From Chitinophaga pinensis (GTDB taxonomy: Bacteria; Bacteroidota; Bacteroidia; Chitinophagales; CAIOSU01), in NCBI GenBank assembly GCA_945901065.1, contig CAMDKI010000004.1:267830-331829 (forward strand): DNA of 64,000 bases, read 5' to 3'. Position numbers and translations under genes: made by a program. Positions 8,284 to 17,431 of this stretch are shown here, piece by piece. Each line of letters begins with the position of its first letter. The stretch's first letter is position 1. The notes under the pieces were generated by a model. The model was given only the letters and a program-made list of their open reading frames with translations, was not told where the DNA came from and did not search any database.

Positions 8284-8336
8284 GTCAACATTTTAGCGTT
8301 GTGGTTGTTGCCCTATAATTAACTTAAAAGCTTCCA

Positions 8337-8675
8337 ATGAAAACCTGTGTATTGTTTGCTAGCCTTTTTTTCTTAGTTGGCTGTTTCTCGTATAAATCAG
8401 TATCTGTAGCGCAAAGTGATATTGATAGAGTGGCCGCCACATACCCCGACCTTAATTTGGCAGCACTTAAGCAAGGCCAAATGTTATACGAAACTCATTG
8501 CAATAACTGCCATGGATATAAAAATCCGGCCTCGAAAGATAATGAGGGCTGGAGCAAAACCGTTCCGCGTATGGCAGCCAAAATAAACAAGAAAAAGGAG
8601 GTGCTATCTAAAACCGACCAAGAGTTAATTATTCAATTTTTGGTGACAGTGGGTGGCAAGCCTAAGGATAGCTAA
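8337..8675 (+). CDS. Small cytochrome c lipoprotein
   Basis: A 112-residue protein with a lipoprotein signal ending LVGC (Cys16), so it is anchored in a membrane by lipidation. The mature part carries one heme-attachment motif CNNCH (GQMLYETHCNNCHGY) and a distal segment with VPRMAAKI, where Met may serve as the sixth heme ligand. It resembles the short cytochrome c subunits that transfer single electrons in the periplasm. It probably forms a transcription unit with the preceding four-helix membrane protein. Confidence 0.9.
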   Translation: MKTCVLFASLFFLVGCFSYKSVSVAQSDIDRVAATYPDLNLAALKQGQMLYETHCNNCHGYKNPASKDNEGWSKTVPRMAAKINKKKEVLSKTDQELIIQFLVTVGGKPKDS

Positions 8676-8741
8676 AATATTTAAATCTTGATTAAATTAC
8701 CTGATTTGAAACCATTTTTGCGATGAGTTGCTTTACACCGT

Positions 8742-10592
8742 ATGTCTATATTTAATTCCTTCTTTAGGCCTGTAAAGAGCAACGAAGACCAACCACCTGT
8801 AAAAGACCAGTTTCGTGCACTGAATAACCTGCCACCGTTCTTTAAAATGGTATGGCAAACCAATAAGGGGCTTACTTTGGCGAGTATCATTTTGAGGCTT
8901 TCGCGCGCTGCATTGCCGCTATCAATGCTATATGTGGGTAAGCTGATTATCGATAAGGTAATTTGGCATGTGAACAATAACAATACCGACGACCTAAGTC
9001 CGCTCTATATCCTTATTGGCATCGAAATGGCTTTGGTAGTGTCCTCTGAGTTGCTGAGCCGAGCCATAATATTGGCCGATAGTCTGTTGGGTGACCAATT
9101 CTCAAACGCCAGCTCGGTGCAGCTAATCAAGCATGCTGCTACTCTCGACTTGTGGCAATTTGAAGACCCCACCTTTTATGATAAACTAGAGCGCGCCCGC
9201 AGGCAAACCGTTGGGCGGGTAATGTTAATCTCGCAGGTAATGTCGCAGTTTCAGGATATGATTACCATTCTTTTCTTGGCCGGTGGTTTAGTAGCATTTA
9301 GTCCTTGGTTGCTGTTGCTATTGATAGTGGCCGTGATACCTTCGTTTATTGGTGAGAGCTATTTTAATGAGCGTTCGTACTCCCTTTCGCGCAGTTGGAC
9401 ACCCGAACGGCGCGAACTGGATTACCTGCGCTACATTGGCGCCAGCGACGAAACTGCGAAAGAAATCAAGATATTCGACCTCTCTGATTTTATTGCCGAC
9501 CGTTTCAAGCGCCTATCCGACCGCTATTACGAATCGAACAAAAAGCTCACCATACAGCGGGCAGCTTGGGGCAGTGCATTGTCGTTTTTGGGCACAATAG
9601 CTTACTACGGGGCATATGTGTTTATTGTTTTGCAAGCCGTGGCTGCCATTATCACCATTGGTAGCCTTACATTTTTGGCGGGCTCATTCAATCAAATGCG
9701 GAACATATTGCAGGGCGTTATGAGCCGTTTCTCACAAATAGCTGAAGGGGCGCTTTATCTGCAAGACTTGTTCGATTTTCTAGCCATTAGGCCCAATGTT
9801 CCTTTCGATAAGAAGGGTTTGCCTTTTCCAAAACCCGTGAAGCATGGGTTTACTTTTGAAGGTGTTGGTTTTAAATATCTCAACAGTGAGCGCTGGGCGA
9901 TTCGCAATTTGTCGTTTCATCTAAAAGCAGGCGAAAAGCTGGCTTTGGTAGGGGAGAACGGCGCTGGCAAAACTACCTTGGTAAAACTCTTGGCCCGCCT
10001 TTACGAACCCGTAGAAGGCCGAATATTGCTAGATGGAATCGACATTAGAGAGTATGATTTGAATGACTTGCGAAAAGAAATTGGGGTAATTTTTCAGGAT
10101 TATGTCAAATTCCAAATGAACGTATCGGAGAATATTGCAATTGGCAGAATAGAAGCTAGGGAAGACGTGCCTCGCATTGAGACTTCAGCCCAAAAAAGCC
10201 TTGCTGATGCCGTGATAGCTAAGTTTCCAGAAAAGTATGGGCAGATGCTCGGTAAACGCTTTAGCAAAGGCGTGGAGTTGTCGGGTGGCGAGTGGCAGAA
10301 GATTGCACTGGCCCGTGCTTATATGGGCAATGCCCAACTATTAATTTTAGATGAACCTACCAGTGCTCTCGATGCTAGGGCCGAGAACGAAGTATTTGTT
10401 CGGTTTGCGGAGTTGATTGAAGGTCGCACAGCGGTACTCATTTCGCACCGTTTCTCCACCGTCCGAATGGCGGATAGAATACTATTGCTGGAAAATGGCG
10501 AGAAGAAAGAACTCGGTAGCCACGAAGAACTGCTAGCCCTCGGCGGTAAATATGCCGAGCTGTTTAATCTGCAGGCAAAAGGATATGTGTAG
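8742..10592 (+). CDS. ABC exporter, fused permease-ATPase
   Basis: A 616-residue half-transporter with an N-terminal six-helix membrane domain (residues about 40-330) and a C-terminal nucleotide-binding domain. Walker A is GENGAGKTT (about residue 405), the signature is LSGGEWQ (about 511), and Walker B with the D-loop is LLILDEPTSALDA. An H-loop His follows in LISHRF. Such proteins work as homodimers that export lipids, peptides or drugs. The substrate cannot be read from the sequence. Its stop codon directly abuts the stop of the next, convergent gene with no intervening base. Confidence 0.92.
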   Translation: MSIFNSFFRPVKSNEDQPPVKDQFRALNNLPPFFKMVWQTNKGLTLASIILRLSRAALPLSMLYVGKLIIDKVIWHVNNNNTDDLSPLYILIGIEMALVVSSELLSRAIILADSLLGDQFSNASSVQLIKHAATLDLWQFEDPTFYDKLERARRQTVGRVMLISQVMSQFQDMITILFLAGGLVAFSPWLLLLLIVAVIPSFIGESYFNERSYSLSRSWTPERRELDYLRYIGASDETAKEIKIFDLSDFIADRFKRLSDRYYESNKKLTIQRAAWGSALSFLGTIAYYGAYVFIVLQAVAAIITIGSLTFLAGSFNQMRNILQGVMSRFSQIAEGALYLQDLFDFLAIRPNVPFDKKGLPFPKPVKHGFTFEGVGFKYLNSERWAIRNLSFHLKAGEKLALVGENGAGKTTLVKLLARLYEPVEGRILLDGIDIREYDLNDLRKEIGVIFQDYVKFQMNVSENIAIGRIEAREDVPRIETSAQKSLADAVIAKFPEKYGQMLGKRFSKGVELSGGEWQKIALARAYMGNAQLLILDEPTSALDARAENEVFVRFAELIEGRTAVLISHRFSTVRMADRILLLENGEKKELGSHEELLALGGKYAELFNLQAKGYV

Positions 10593-11363
10593 TTACTTAA
10601 TTAACCTAAACAAATAGGGCAATACCAAGAATGGCATATAAGCCATAGCTATTTCTATAAATGTATCGAAGCTTAGTGCCAAAAATTCTATGACTAGTGC
10701 GGCGCGAACGGGACTTTCAAAGGTTCCTGTTTCTATCCAACGAGTATTGGCGGTAAACTCTGCTATGTTCCAAACCAAGCCAATGCCAGCCATTACCAAA
10801 TACATATATAGTGCCCGTTTCCGAGCGAGGGGAGTAGCTTTTGTTTTGGCCCACCATATTGTAAAGGCCAGCGCAGCAAAAAGCAGGAGTAAACCAATGG
10901 GGTTTAGCATATCGCGCCTAGAGAGTACCTCGCCGCCTGCATTTTTTATTGGTATTGCTTGCATAAGCGATTGGATGACAACACTTAAAAGCACTACTAT
11001 TAATGCAACTCCGAAAGCCCAACGCTCTTTGCCCTTGCTCATCAATCCGTCAGCAAAAAATACTCCCATAACAGCTATCAGCGCTCCTTCAAAACCACCA
11101 CGCAGTAATGCCTGCGCAAAAGAGCTGATGGGGCAACCAAACAAATAAGCATCCTTTATATCCCGAATGCCCATGAGCTGCAAAAACCACTCCACGCCAA
11201 ACCATACCAAAAAGCCAATGGCGTAAACCCAAAAATAATCGAGTTTTTTGTAACGAAACCAATAGTAAAAGGCCAGCAAAGCCCCGATGAGCGCTCCAAT
11301 TAGCTTGAAGTCGTAGTTGGAGCCAAAGTCTCCGTCACGTATCATAAAAACTGTTTCGAGCAT
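10593..11363 (-). CDS. Multi-pass membrane protein of unknown function
   Basis: I do not recognise the family. The 256-residue protein has about seven hydrophobic helices, with charged residues kept inside several of them (for example WFGVEWFLQ, FEGALIAV, WNIAEFT and FIEIAMAY), a pattern seen in enzymes or transporters rather than simple anchors. I chose the ATG at 11363; the frame runs on to a TTG at 11423 but that stretch is polar and unlike the rest. It is convergent with the ABC exporter and 183 bases from the YihY-like gene on the same strand. Confidence 0.7.
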   Translation of the reverse strand: MLETVFMIRDGDFGSNYDFKLIGALIGALLAFYYWFRYKKLDYFWVYAIGFLVWFGVEWFLQLMGIRDIKDAYLFGCPISSFAQALLRGGFEGALIAVMGVFFADGLMSKGKERWAFGVALIVVLLSVVIQSLMQAIPIKNAGGEVLSRRDMLNPIGLLLLFAALAFTIWWAKTKATPLARKRALYMYLVMAGIGLVWNIAEFTANTRWIETGTFESPVRAALVIEFLALSFDTFIEIAMAYMPFLVLPYLFRLIK

Positions 11364-11546
11364 GGGTGTTTTTTTTGAATACAAATACTTGGCAGCTAAG
11401 AATATTATAGTTTGGGTGGGCAAGTGTTTAAGTTTCTGCTATCTAGAAACTAACAACATAATCATGAGTTAAAAAAAGGCCTGATTTAAGGTTTCTTCAT
11501 TTTAACTATAATAGTTTGTATTAATATTTTCTGTGTATTTTCTTCA

Positions 11547-12491
11547 TTACTCACTCCCCTCCAACCTCTTTCTTTTATGATACTCAATACTCACGTTAAG
11601 CTCAAAGCCGATGAGCAGGGCCATAGTGTTGAGGTATATCCATATCTGCAGGGCCACTACTGCCCAAATGGAGCCGTATAGGGTATTTGTCTGCACAAAG
11701 CGGTTTACGAATACGGAGAAAATGATGGAAATGCCAATGGATATAATGGTAGCAAGCAGGGAGCCGGGAGTAAGGAACTTCCATTTTTTGTTTAAGGCCG
11801 GGCCATAATAGTAGATGATAGAAATGGAATTGAGGAACAAGAACAGTATGATCACATATTTTACTGTACTTACCAAAAATACGTTGAAAGTACTAAGCAT
11901 ATGAAACCGATCCAAGAGTACCACAATAAGATTGTTGCCCGCTACAATCAACGTAAGCGAAAACACCATCAAGATTAACAATACTAGTGTAAGCTTTAAA
12001 GCAGTAGCGCGTTTGGCCAACCCGCGGCGTTCGCGAAAAACCGCACTCATGCTCTGCGAACGGTCGAATGAGCTCATAATACCCATCATACCATTGCTGG
12101 AAATAAACAGGGCCAGGAAGAATACTAACGATAGTACTTCCACCCGCCTACGCACCACTATATCATCAATAATGCCATTGAGTAAGCTGCTAGTAGCGGT
12201 GGGCAGCACGTCTTTCATAAGCCCCATAAGGGTATCTTGCAAGTTGTCAATCGGCAGATAGGCAATAACCGAGAGCAAAAACATTAATGCTGGGAACAGT
12301 GCCAAAAAGAACGTAAAAGCAGTACCCCTCGCCATCATCGTTACCGATTCCTGCTTCATGTCATTCATCAGGTACTTGGCTACATCGTAGATAGGAACAT
12401 CGTTAAACCCAGGCAAGCTCCTTCGTTTACTCATTTCCACCAGTTTTGGTGTGGCGGGAATTTTGTACATGATGTTTCTTACAAAGCTCAT
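11547..12491 (-). CDS. YihY/BrkB-family inner membrane protein
   Basis: A 314-residue protein of the YihY (formerly RNase BN-like) family, now regarded as an integral membrane protein of unknown transport or envelope function. It has about six transmembrane helices and the family segments ARGTAFTFFLALFPALMFLLSVIAYLP, FISSNGMMGIMSSFD and TLYGSIWAVVALQIWIY. A soluble N-terminal extension of about 50 residues precedes the first helix. Its start overlaps the end of the thioesterase gene by four bases, so the two are translated from one message. Confidence 0.9.
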   Translation of the reverse strand: MSFVRNIMYKIPATPKLVEMSKRRSLPGFNDVPIYDVAKYLMNDMKQESVTMMARGTAFTFFLALFPALMFLLSVIAYLPIDNLQDTLMGLMKDVLPTATSSLLNGIIDDIVVRRRVEVLSLVFFLALFISSNGMMGIMSSFDRSQSMSAVFRERRGLAKRATALKLTLVLLILMVFSLTLIVAGNNLIVVLLDRFHMLSTFNVFLVSTVKYVIILFLFLNSISIIYYYGPALNKKWKFLTPGSLLATIISIGISIIFSVFVNRFVQTNTLYGSIWAVVALQIWIYLNTMALLIGFELNVSIEYHKRKRLEGSE

Positions 12492-12904
12492 ACAGTAAAT
12501 TTAAAATACGGCTCTAGCACAGCAATTAACTGCGCTGGGGCACTACATGGCTTTCGGCTTTCAGCTTTTACAAACAGCAGGCGGGTCTCACCTTCGTTTA
12601 TCAGTTTACCAACCTCATTGTATATAGCCGTATCAAAAACCATGCTTCGGGACGGCATTTCCCTTACACGGCTAACAATTTTTAGCAACTCATCATATTT
12701 TGCTGGACCCTTGAAGCGCACTTTCATTTCGGCCACTGGCATCATGATGCCATTTTTTTCTAATTCTTTGTAACTTACCCCTAATGACTTTATAGCCTCT
12801 GTTCGACCTTCTTCGTAGTAAAGGCCATAATTGCCATAATATACGTAGCCCATTTGGTCTGTTTCTCCATATCTAACCCTTATATAAATGGTATGTTCAA
12901 ACAT
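12488..12904 (-). CDS. Acyl-CoA thioesterase, YbgC/4HBT hotdog family
   Basis: A 138-residue hotdog-fold thioesterase that hydrolyses acyl-CoA. The N-terminal active-site motif RYGETDQMGYVYYGNY carries the family Asp in the TDQMG turn, and the central helix follows (YYEEGRTEAI). Length and layout match YbgC-like enzymes. It is the first gene of a two-gene unit with the YihY-like protein. In proteobacteria ybgC sits with tol-pal; here it does not, so the physiological role may differ. Confidence 0.92.
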   Translation of the reverse strand: MFEHTIYIRVRYGETDQMGYVYYGNYGLYYEEGRTEAIKSLGVSYKELEKNGIMMPVAEMKVRFKGPAKYDELLKIVSRVREMPSRSMVFDTAIYNEVGKLINEGETRLLFVKAESRKPCSAPAQLIAVLEPYFKFTV

Positions 12905-12974
12905 AAATTATGACCGAGCAGATAAATTTATGTCTACAGCTGGGCGATAAAGATAAAAAACCTGCAAACAAGTA

Positions 12975-13003
12975 TTGCATGCGGTATATTGGTATTATTA
13001 TTG
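12975..13003 (+). promoter_or_regulatory. Candidate promoter of the duplicated four-Cys protein gene
   Basis: TTG (12975-12977) and TATTATTG (12996-13003, seven of eight matches to TAnnTTTG) are 18 bases apart and lie 25 bases before the ATG at 13029. Confidence 0.35.
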
Positions 13004-13028
13004 TAGCCAATCGCAAAACCAACTGTAA

Positions 13029-13616
13029 ATGAGAAAAAGTGCCCTATTGTTGAGTTTATTATGCTTGTTTGCTGCAGGCAATGTGTTTGCTCAAAAAAAT
13101 AAAGAGGAAAAGAAAAAGCGCAAGGAGTTCTTGGAACTTGCCATACCTGCATGTATAAACCAATTGAAAAATAGCGAAGCATCGGAGGGAATTTCGGATG
13201 CTGTTAATGCTGATGGCTATTGCACTTGTATGATGGAGCATTTAATTGAATCATATAGTATTGATGATTTAAGCCAGTTGTTTGTGAATAAAACAAAAGC
13301 TGAAATGATGATTGCTTTTTTTGAGGATAAAGCCAATTACGGCAAAACTATGGAGTGCATGCGCGATAATGTAAAGGACGAAAAAGCCATGAAGCAATTT
13401 GTGTTGCGCAACTCTTTTGGTTTAGAGGCATGCGTAGAAAGTATAGTTTTGGGTGGCCTAGCTGAAAAATTAAATGGCGAGGGATATTGCACCTGTATGT
13501 TCGATAAGATGGAAGAAACCTTTAGTTTATCAGAACTACTGGATGAGACCACCTATGAAACCGATAAGTTTAAAGTATTGGCGTTTGAGTGCGTAATGGC
13601 CAACACTATTGAGTAG
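13029..13616 (+). CDS. Secreted protein with duplicated four-cysteine domain
   Basis: A 195-residue exported protein whose signal peptide ends NVFAQ. The mature part is two copies of one domain of about 80 residues. Each has a first Cys in a helix-like stretch (PACINQL; EACVESI), then GYCTCM about 25 residues later, then a single Cys near its end (MECMRDN; FECVMAN). The four Cys per copy (eight in all) could form disulfides or bind a metal. I do not know a named family for it. It has its own candidate promoter, and the next gene is convergent, so it is probably transcribed alone. Confidence 0.85.
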   Translation: MRKSALLLSLLCLFAAGNVFAQKNKEEKKKRKEFLELAIPACINQLKNSEASEGISDAVNADGYCTCMMEHLIESYSIDDLSQLFVNKTKAEMMIAFFEDKANYGKTMECMRDNVKDEKAMKQFVLRNSFGLEACVESIVLGGLAEKLNGEGYCTCMFDKMEETFSLSELLDETTYETDKFKVLAFECVMANTIE

Positions 13617-13648
13617 TGCGCTGCAATGTTAAATTGAAGCGTTCAATT

Positions 13649-13678
13649 ACCCTGAATAATTTCACCTTAATTCAGGGT
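13649..13678. terminator. Hairpin between convergent genes, possible terminator
   Basis: ACCCTGAAT pairs perfectly with ATTCAGGGT around a 12-base loop, between two converging genes. No T tract follows on either strand, so termination activity is uncertain. Confidence 0.4.
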
Positions 13679-13694
13679 CCGTAGCGAGATTTAG

Positions 13695-14351
13695 CTACTT
13701 GAAAGAAACCCTAAATGTACCAAAGAGCTGAAGTGTATCGGTACCAAGCGTATCGGTAAGTAATGCATTCATCTCAAAACGCGTAAAACATTCGTCACCG
13801 TTTACGCCTTCAATTTGCAAGGGTTGAAACCCATAACCGCCAACTTGCCAGTTGGTGGGTAAAAGATAGCTTTCATAGGTATTGCCTGCATTGTTGGAAA
13901 AGGTAATATTGGTTAAAACCGAAACGGTATCTTGCAAGCTACTTCCCAATCGATGGAAATTACTATCTAATATGGCGCAAATATTGGCAGGCGATATAAC
14001 CCTAATGGTGTCCGTTCCAGAAATGGTTGTTTCAACTAGGTTTTCGGGGGCGAAAAAAAACAAATCGAACTGAAAGGTTCCTGAAGTAGTATCGCCTTTC
14101 TGCAGATAAAATTTATTGATAACACTTGAGAAGCGGAAACCTAAGGTAGCTTCCGAGCTTACACTCTGCGCAGTAGAATCAACCACCAAATGCCATTCGC
14201 TGCATGGTGTAAGTGTGTTGTAACTGGTATTTTCAATCGTAATGTCGGCCCAAAAAGCATCACTTTGGCAGTTTGGGGCTTCTGTTTTGGTGCACGACGT
14301 TAAGGTTGCCAATAGGCCAATAAACAGGTAAGTAAGTAGGTTGTTTCTCAT
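13695..14351 (-). CDS. Hypothetical lipoprotein
   Basis: A 218-residue protein with a clear lipoprotein signal (hydrophobic core, then LTSC). The mature region is rich in Thr, Ser and Asn with alternating hydrophobic residues, as in a beta-sandwich, and has Cys residues near the start and in DECFTRF. No family recognised. The start is the ATG at 14351, which gives an ideal signal peptide; the upstream extension to 14402 is less likely. It is divergent from the acyl carrier protein operon. Confidence 0.75.
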   Translation of the reverse strand: MRNNLLTYLFIGLLATLTSCTKTEAPNCQSDAFWADITIENTSYNTLTPCSEWHLVVDSTAQSVSSEATLGFRFSSVINKFYLQKGDTTSGTFQFDLFFFAPENLVETTISGTDTIRVISPANICAILDSNFHRLGSSLQDTVSVLTNITFSNNAGNTYESYLLPTNWQVGGYGFQPLQIEGVNGDECFTRFEMNALLTDTLGTDTLQLFGTFRVSFK

Positions 14352-14512
14352 CGCTCTATCAACACAAAGATGGAAATTAATATTGTACCAGTGACCTAGC
14401 AAGTTTGATTAATGCGCTTTTTGGCAGTTTTTTTATTGATTGTGAGTCAATGAATGACTATTTTAATATTCACCCGACCATTTTTAGTAATTTAGCCTAC
14501 ATAATATCCGCT

Positions 14513-14749
14513 ATGCAACTAGTTAATTTTATTGCCCACATTGAAGAGGAGTTTGAAGATTTGCCTAAGGGATTGATAGTTGGAGAAACTGCATTTAGGC
14601 AGCTAGAGGGCTGGAGCTCTATGATGGCACTTATTCTTATTGCTCGTATTGATTCCGAATACAACGTTAACCTTTCTGCTGAAGAGTTAGCAGAAGCCAC
14701 GAGCGTAAACGATTTATTTGATTTAGTAAAAGCTCGGGTAGCTATTTAA
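14513..14749 (+). CDS. Acyl carrier protein
   Basis: A 78-residue acyl carrier protein. The attachment site reads GWSSMMAL where most ACPs have a DSL motif; the second Ser is the expected phosphopantetheine site. The acidic helix II (ARIDSEYNVNL) and the C-terminal SVNDLFDLVKARV match the fold. I chose the ATG at 14513 because the family begins at this point; an upstream extension is unlike ACP. The FabH-like gene starts two bases after the stop, so this ACP is probably dedicated to that enzyme and not to bulk fatty acid synthesis. Confidence 0.88.
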   Translation: MQLVNFIAHIEEEFEDLPKGLIVGETAFRQLEGWSSMMALILIARIDSEYNVNLSAEELAEATSVNDLFDLVKARVAI

Positions 14750-14751
14750 GC

Positions 14752-15813
14752 ATGGCTATTTTCTCCATACCAGGTGTAAAACTAGCAGGTATAGCCACCA
14801 CAGTGCCTATGCACGAAGTATCGAACCTAGACTTTGAAACTATACCCGAAGCAGAACGCAAACTATTCGTGCGCTCAACTGGCATAAACAAGAGGCGCGT
14901 AGCTAAAAAAGGCACCTGCACATCTGATTTGTGCGAGCATGCCGCAAATGCCTTGCTAAAGGCTTTAAACTGGAAGCCAGAGGAGATATCGGTATTGGTT
15001 TTCCTGACTCAAACCCCAGACTATATCACCCCTGCTACCGCTGCATTATTGCAGCACAAGCTCGGTCTGCCTAAAACCTGTATGGCCCTTGATGTGAATT
15101 TGGGTTGCTCAGGTTATCCTTACGGATTATCGTTAGTGGCTTCTTTGCTGCGCAATATGCCAGGTGCCAAGGCTTTGTTTTTGGCTGGCGATGTTTCATC
15201 GGCTTGCCTTTCGGAGCAAGATAAAAGTGCAGCACCTATTTTTTCCGATGCAGGTTCAGCCACAGCTTTGGTGCAGGACAGCACTGCAGCCGATATGCAC
15301 TTCAACCTAGAAACTGATGGCAGCGGATATGAAGCTATTATCATTCCGCAAGGTGGCTACAGAAACCCTACAACGCTTGAGTCGCTGCAATATGCGGAGG
15401 AAAGCCCTGGTATAATTCGAAATAAAACACATTTAGTACTAAATGGCATAAACGTGTTTAACTTTTCGGTTCAGATAGCACCTAAAAACGCAAGGGAGTT
15501 GTTAGAACATTTAAATTTGGACCAATCATCCGTCGATTTTTTTGTTTTCCACCAAGCCAATTTGATTATCAACGAGTCCATTCGCAAAAAAATGGGGATT
15601 ACATTAGAACAGGTTCCGCAAACTTTGCAACGATTTGGCAACACATCTTCGGCCACTATACCCATTACTATAGCCAGCGAAATACAGGCTGCCATTAGCA
15701 AAAAGCCTTGCAGATTGTTGCTTTCTGGTTTTGGAGTTGGGTTATCGTGGGGGGCGGCCATAATCGAAACCAATGGCATGGTATGTTTGCCTGTAATAGA
15801 AGCTGACCTTTAA
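14752..15813 (+). CDS. 3-oxoacyl-ACP synthase III-like (FabH family) condensing enzyme
   Basis: A 353-residue thiolase-fold enzyme that would join an acyl-CoA or acyl group to an ACP-bound extender. The catalytic triad is complete: Cys119 (NLGCSGYPYG), His267 (VFHQANL) and Asn297 (FGNTSSATIP). Length fits FabH. Being next to its own ACP, a glycosyltransferase and a GNAT protein, it may make a short acyl chain to be transferred to a sugar or lipid, as in some polysaccharide loci. That role is inference. Confidence 0.9.
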   Translation: MAIFSIPGVKLAGIATTVPMHEVSNLDFETIPEAERKLFVRSTGINKRRVAKKGTCTSDLCEHAANALLKALNWKPEEISVLVFLTQTPDYITPATAALLQHKLGLPKTCMALDVNLGCSGYPYGLSLVASLLRNMPGAKALFLAGDVSSACLSEQDKSAAPIFSDAGSATALVQDSTAADMHFNLETDGSGYEAIIIPQGGYRNPTTLESLQYAEESPGIIRNKTHLVLNGINVFNFSVQIAPKNARELLEHLNLDQSSVDFFVFHQANLIINESIRKKMGITLEQVPQTLQRFGNTSSATIPITIASEIQAAISKKPCRLLLSGFGVGLSWGAAIIETNGMVCLPVIEADL

Positions 15814-15873
15814 TTGGTACTTATGTTGATTACCTCAAGTGGTGATACCCAATATTTTTTTTAAATTTCGCAC

Positions 15874-16791
15874 ATGCAGCGTGTAGCCTATGCCATAGTG
15901 GTGCCAGTATATAATGGCGCTGATACTCTTAATGAGCTCTTTGAGCGCACAAAGCAAACTATGGCAAGTATTGATGCCTCCTTTCGGATGGTGTTTGTTG
16001 ACGATTGCAGCAAAGATGGGAGCTGGGAGAATATAAAGGTCCTTAAGAAAAAGTACCCTACACAAGTTACCGCCATTAAATTAGCGCGAAACAGCGGACA
16101 ACACAATGCCACCCTTTGTGGCTTGCACCATTGCAATGCCGATTTTGTGGTTACTATTGATGATGACTTGCAAATACCCCCTGAAGAGATTCCGAAGCTT
16201 ATAGCCAGACAAAAGGAAACCGAGGCCGATTTGGTATATGGGGTGTTCGATGTAAAAAAACATACACCAATAAGAAATGCGGGCAGTTGGTTCGTGAATA
16301 AGTTCTTTTACTATTTTGCCAATACATCTGGCAACGGCTCCTCGTTTCGACTGGTGAGCAATAACCTGGCTGAGCGCCTTCGAAACGTAAACCAAAAGTA
16401 TTTGCTGCTTGATGAAGTACTAAGTTGGTATACTTCAGGCGTAAGCAATGTTAATGTTGAACACCTGCAACGTGTGAAAGGCAAGTCGGGGTACTCAGCT
16501 TTGAAACTGATGCTGCTTACTTTTAATTATATTATTAACTACACGGTTTTACCGCTTAGGCTGATGACATACTTGGGCATTTTTGGCTCCATTATTTGTT
16601 TGATACTGAGTATTATCTACGTTTACCAAAAGCTAAGCTACGATGTAGAGCTAGGGTTTACCTCGCTTATTGTGGCTATATTCTTTTCTACCAGCCTTAT
16701 CTTGTTTTGTTTGGGCATTATTGGCGAGTACATAAGTCGATTGTACGTTAAAGGCGGCTCAACGTATTATGTGATAAAAGAAATACGCTGA
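15874..16791 (+). CDS. Family 2 glycosyltransferase, GtrB/DPM1-like with C-terminal membrane helices
   Basis: A 305-residue enzyme with a GT-A domain (VVPVYNGADTL near the N-terminus, acidic motif VTIDDDLQIPPEE at about residue 90) and two C-terminal transmembrane helices (about residues 225-300). This layout is that of enzymes that load a sugar onto polyprenyl phosphate at the inner membrane. The following gene starts inside its stop codon (ATGA overlap). A TMTC-like enzyme that uses such lipid-linked sugars is encoded near 52 kb, but a link is speculative. Confidence 0.9.
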   Translation: MQRVAYAIVVPVYNGADTLNELFERTKQTMASIDASFRMVFVDDCSKDGSWENIKVLKKKYPTQVTAIKLARNSGQHNATLCGLHHCNADFVVTIDDDLQIPPEEIPKLIARQKETEADLVYGVFDVKKHTPIRNAGSWFVNKFFYYFANTSGNGSSFRLVSNNLAERLRNVNQKYLLLDEVLSWYTSGVSNVNVEHLQRVKGKSGYSALKLMLLTFNYIINYTVLPLRLMTYLGIFGSIICLILSIIYVYQKLSYDVELGFTSLIVAIFFSTSLILFCLGIIGEYISRLYVKGGSTYYVIKEIR

Positions 16792-17429
16792 TGATAGTTT
16801 CGAGGTACGGCGTAAAACTTATAAAACTGCAGCAAGAGCATGTTGAACTGCTGCGCACTTGGCGCAATGCTGAGAAGATTTCAAGGTTCATGGAGTTTCG
16901 TGACCATATTACCCCCCAAATGCAACAACGTTGGTTTGAAGGGTTGAGTAATGAAGCCGACTTTTACTTTATGATTGAGTACCGAGGCAGCTTAGTCGGT
17001 ATGATTCACGCATCGGGCATAGATTGGAAACAGGGCAGGGGAGATGCCGGCCTTTTTATTTATGAAGATAGATATTTAAGCACTTATACGCCTGTTTTGG
17101 CATCACTTTGCATGGTCGATTTGTTTTTCGGTGTGTTTACGCTGGAGCGCTTGTATGCAAAAGTGATGCGCAACAACCCCGTAGCCGAAGCTTACAATAG
17201 TAATCTAGGTTTTAAGCCTATACCTACACAAGAGGAGCATGATTTTCAGATGTTTGAACTTACGAGAGAAAACTACTTTGCGGCTACCGAAAGTTTAAGA
17301 AAGAAGGCTATAGCTGTCGAAGGAAACCACTTTACGCTTCAGTTAAGCAACGGAGGCAAGCAGCTTTTGAATAAGTTGGGAGCATTAAGGCCAGTTGCCG
17401 AATTTGAAATAACCCTTGAACACGTATAA
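16791..17429 (+). CDS. GNAT-family acetyltransferase (RimJ-like)
   Basis: A 212-residue protein of the GNAT fold. The N-terminal part has the typical pattern VKLIKLQQEHVELLRTWRN, then a central beta strand GSLVGMIHASGID and a C-terminal ERLYAKVMRNNPVAEAYNSNLGF, where GNATs bind acetyl-CoA and close with an Asn and an aromatic side chain. A roughly 50-residue C-terminal tail is unlike other GNATs. It overlaps the glycosyltransferase by one base, so it may acylate the sugar product of that operon. Confidence 0.82.
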   Translation: MIVSRYGVKLIKLQQEHVELLRTWRNAEKISRFMEFRDHITPQMQQRWFEGLSNEADFYFMIEYRGSLVGMIHASGIDWKQGRGDAGLFIYEDRYLSTYTPVLASLCMVDLFFGVFTLERLYAKVMRNNPVAEAYNSNLGFKPIPTQEEHDFQMFELTRENYFAATESLRKKAIAVEGNHFTLQLSNGGKQLLNKLGALRPVAEFEITLEHV

Positions 17430-17431
17430 GT

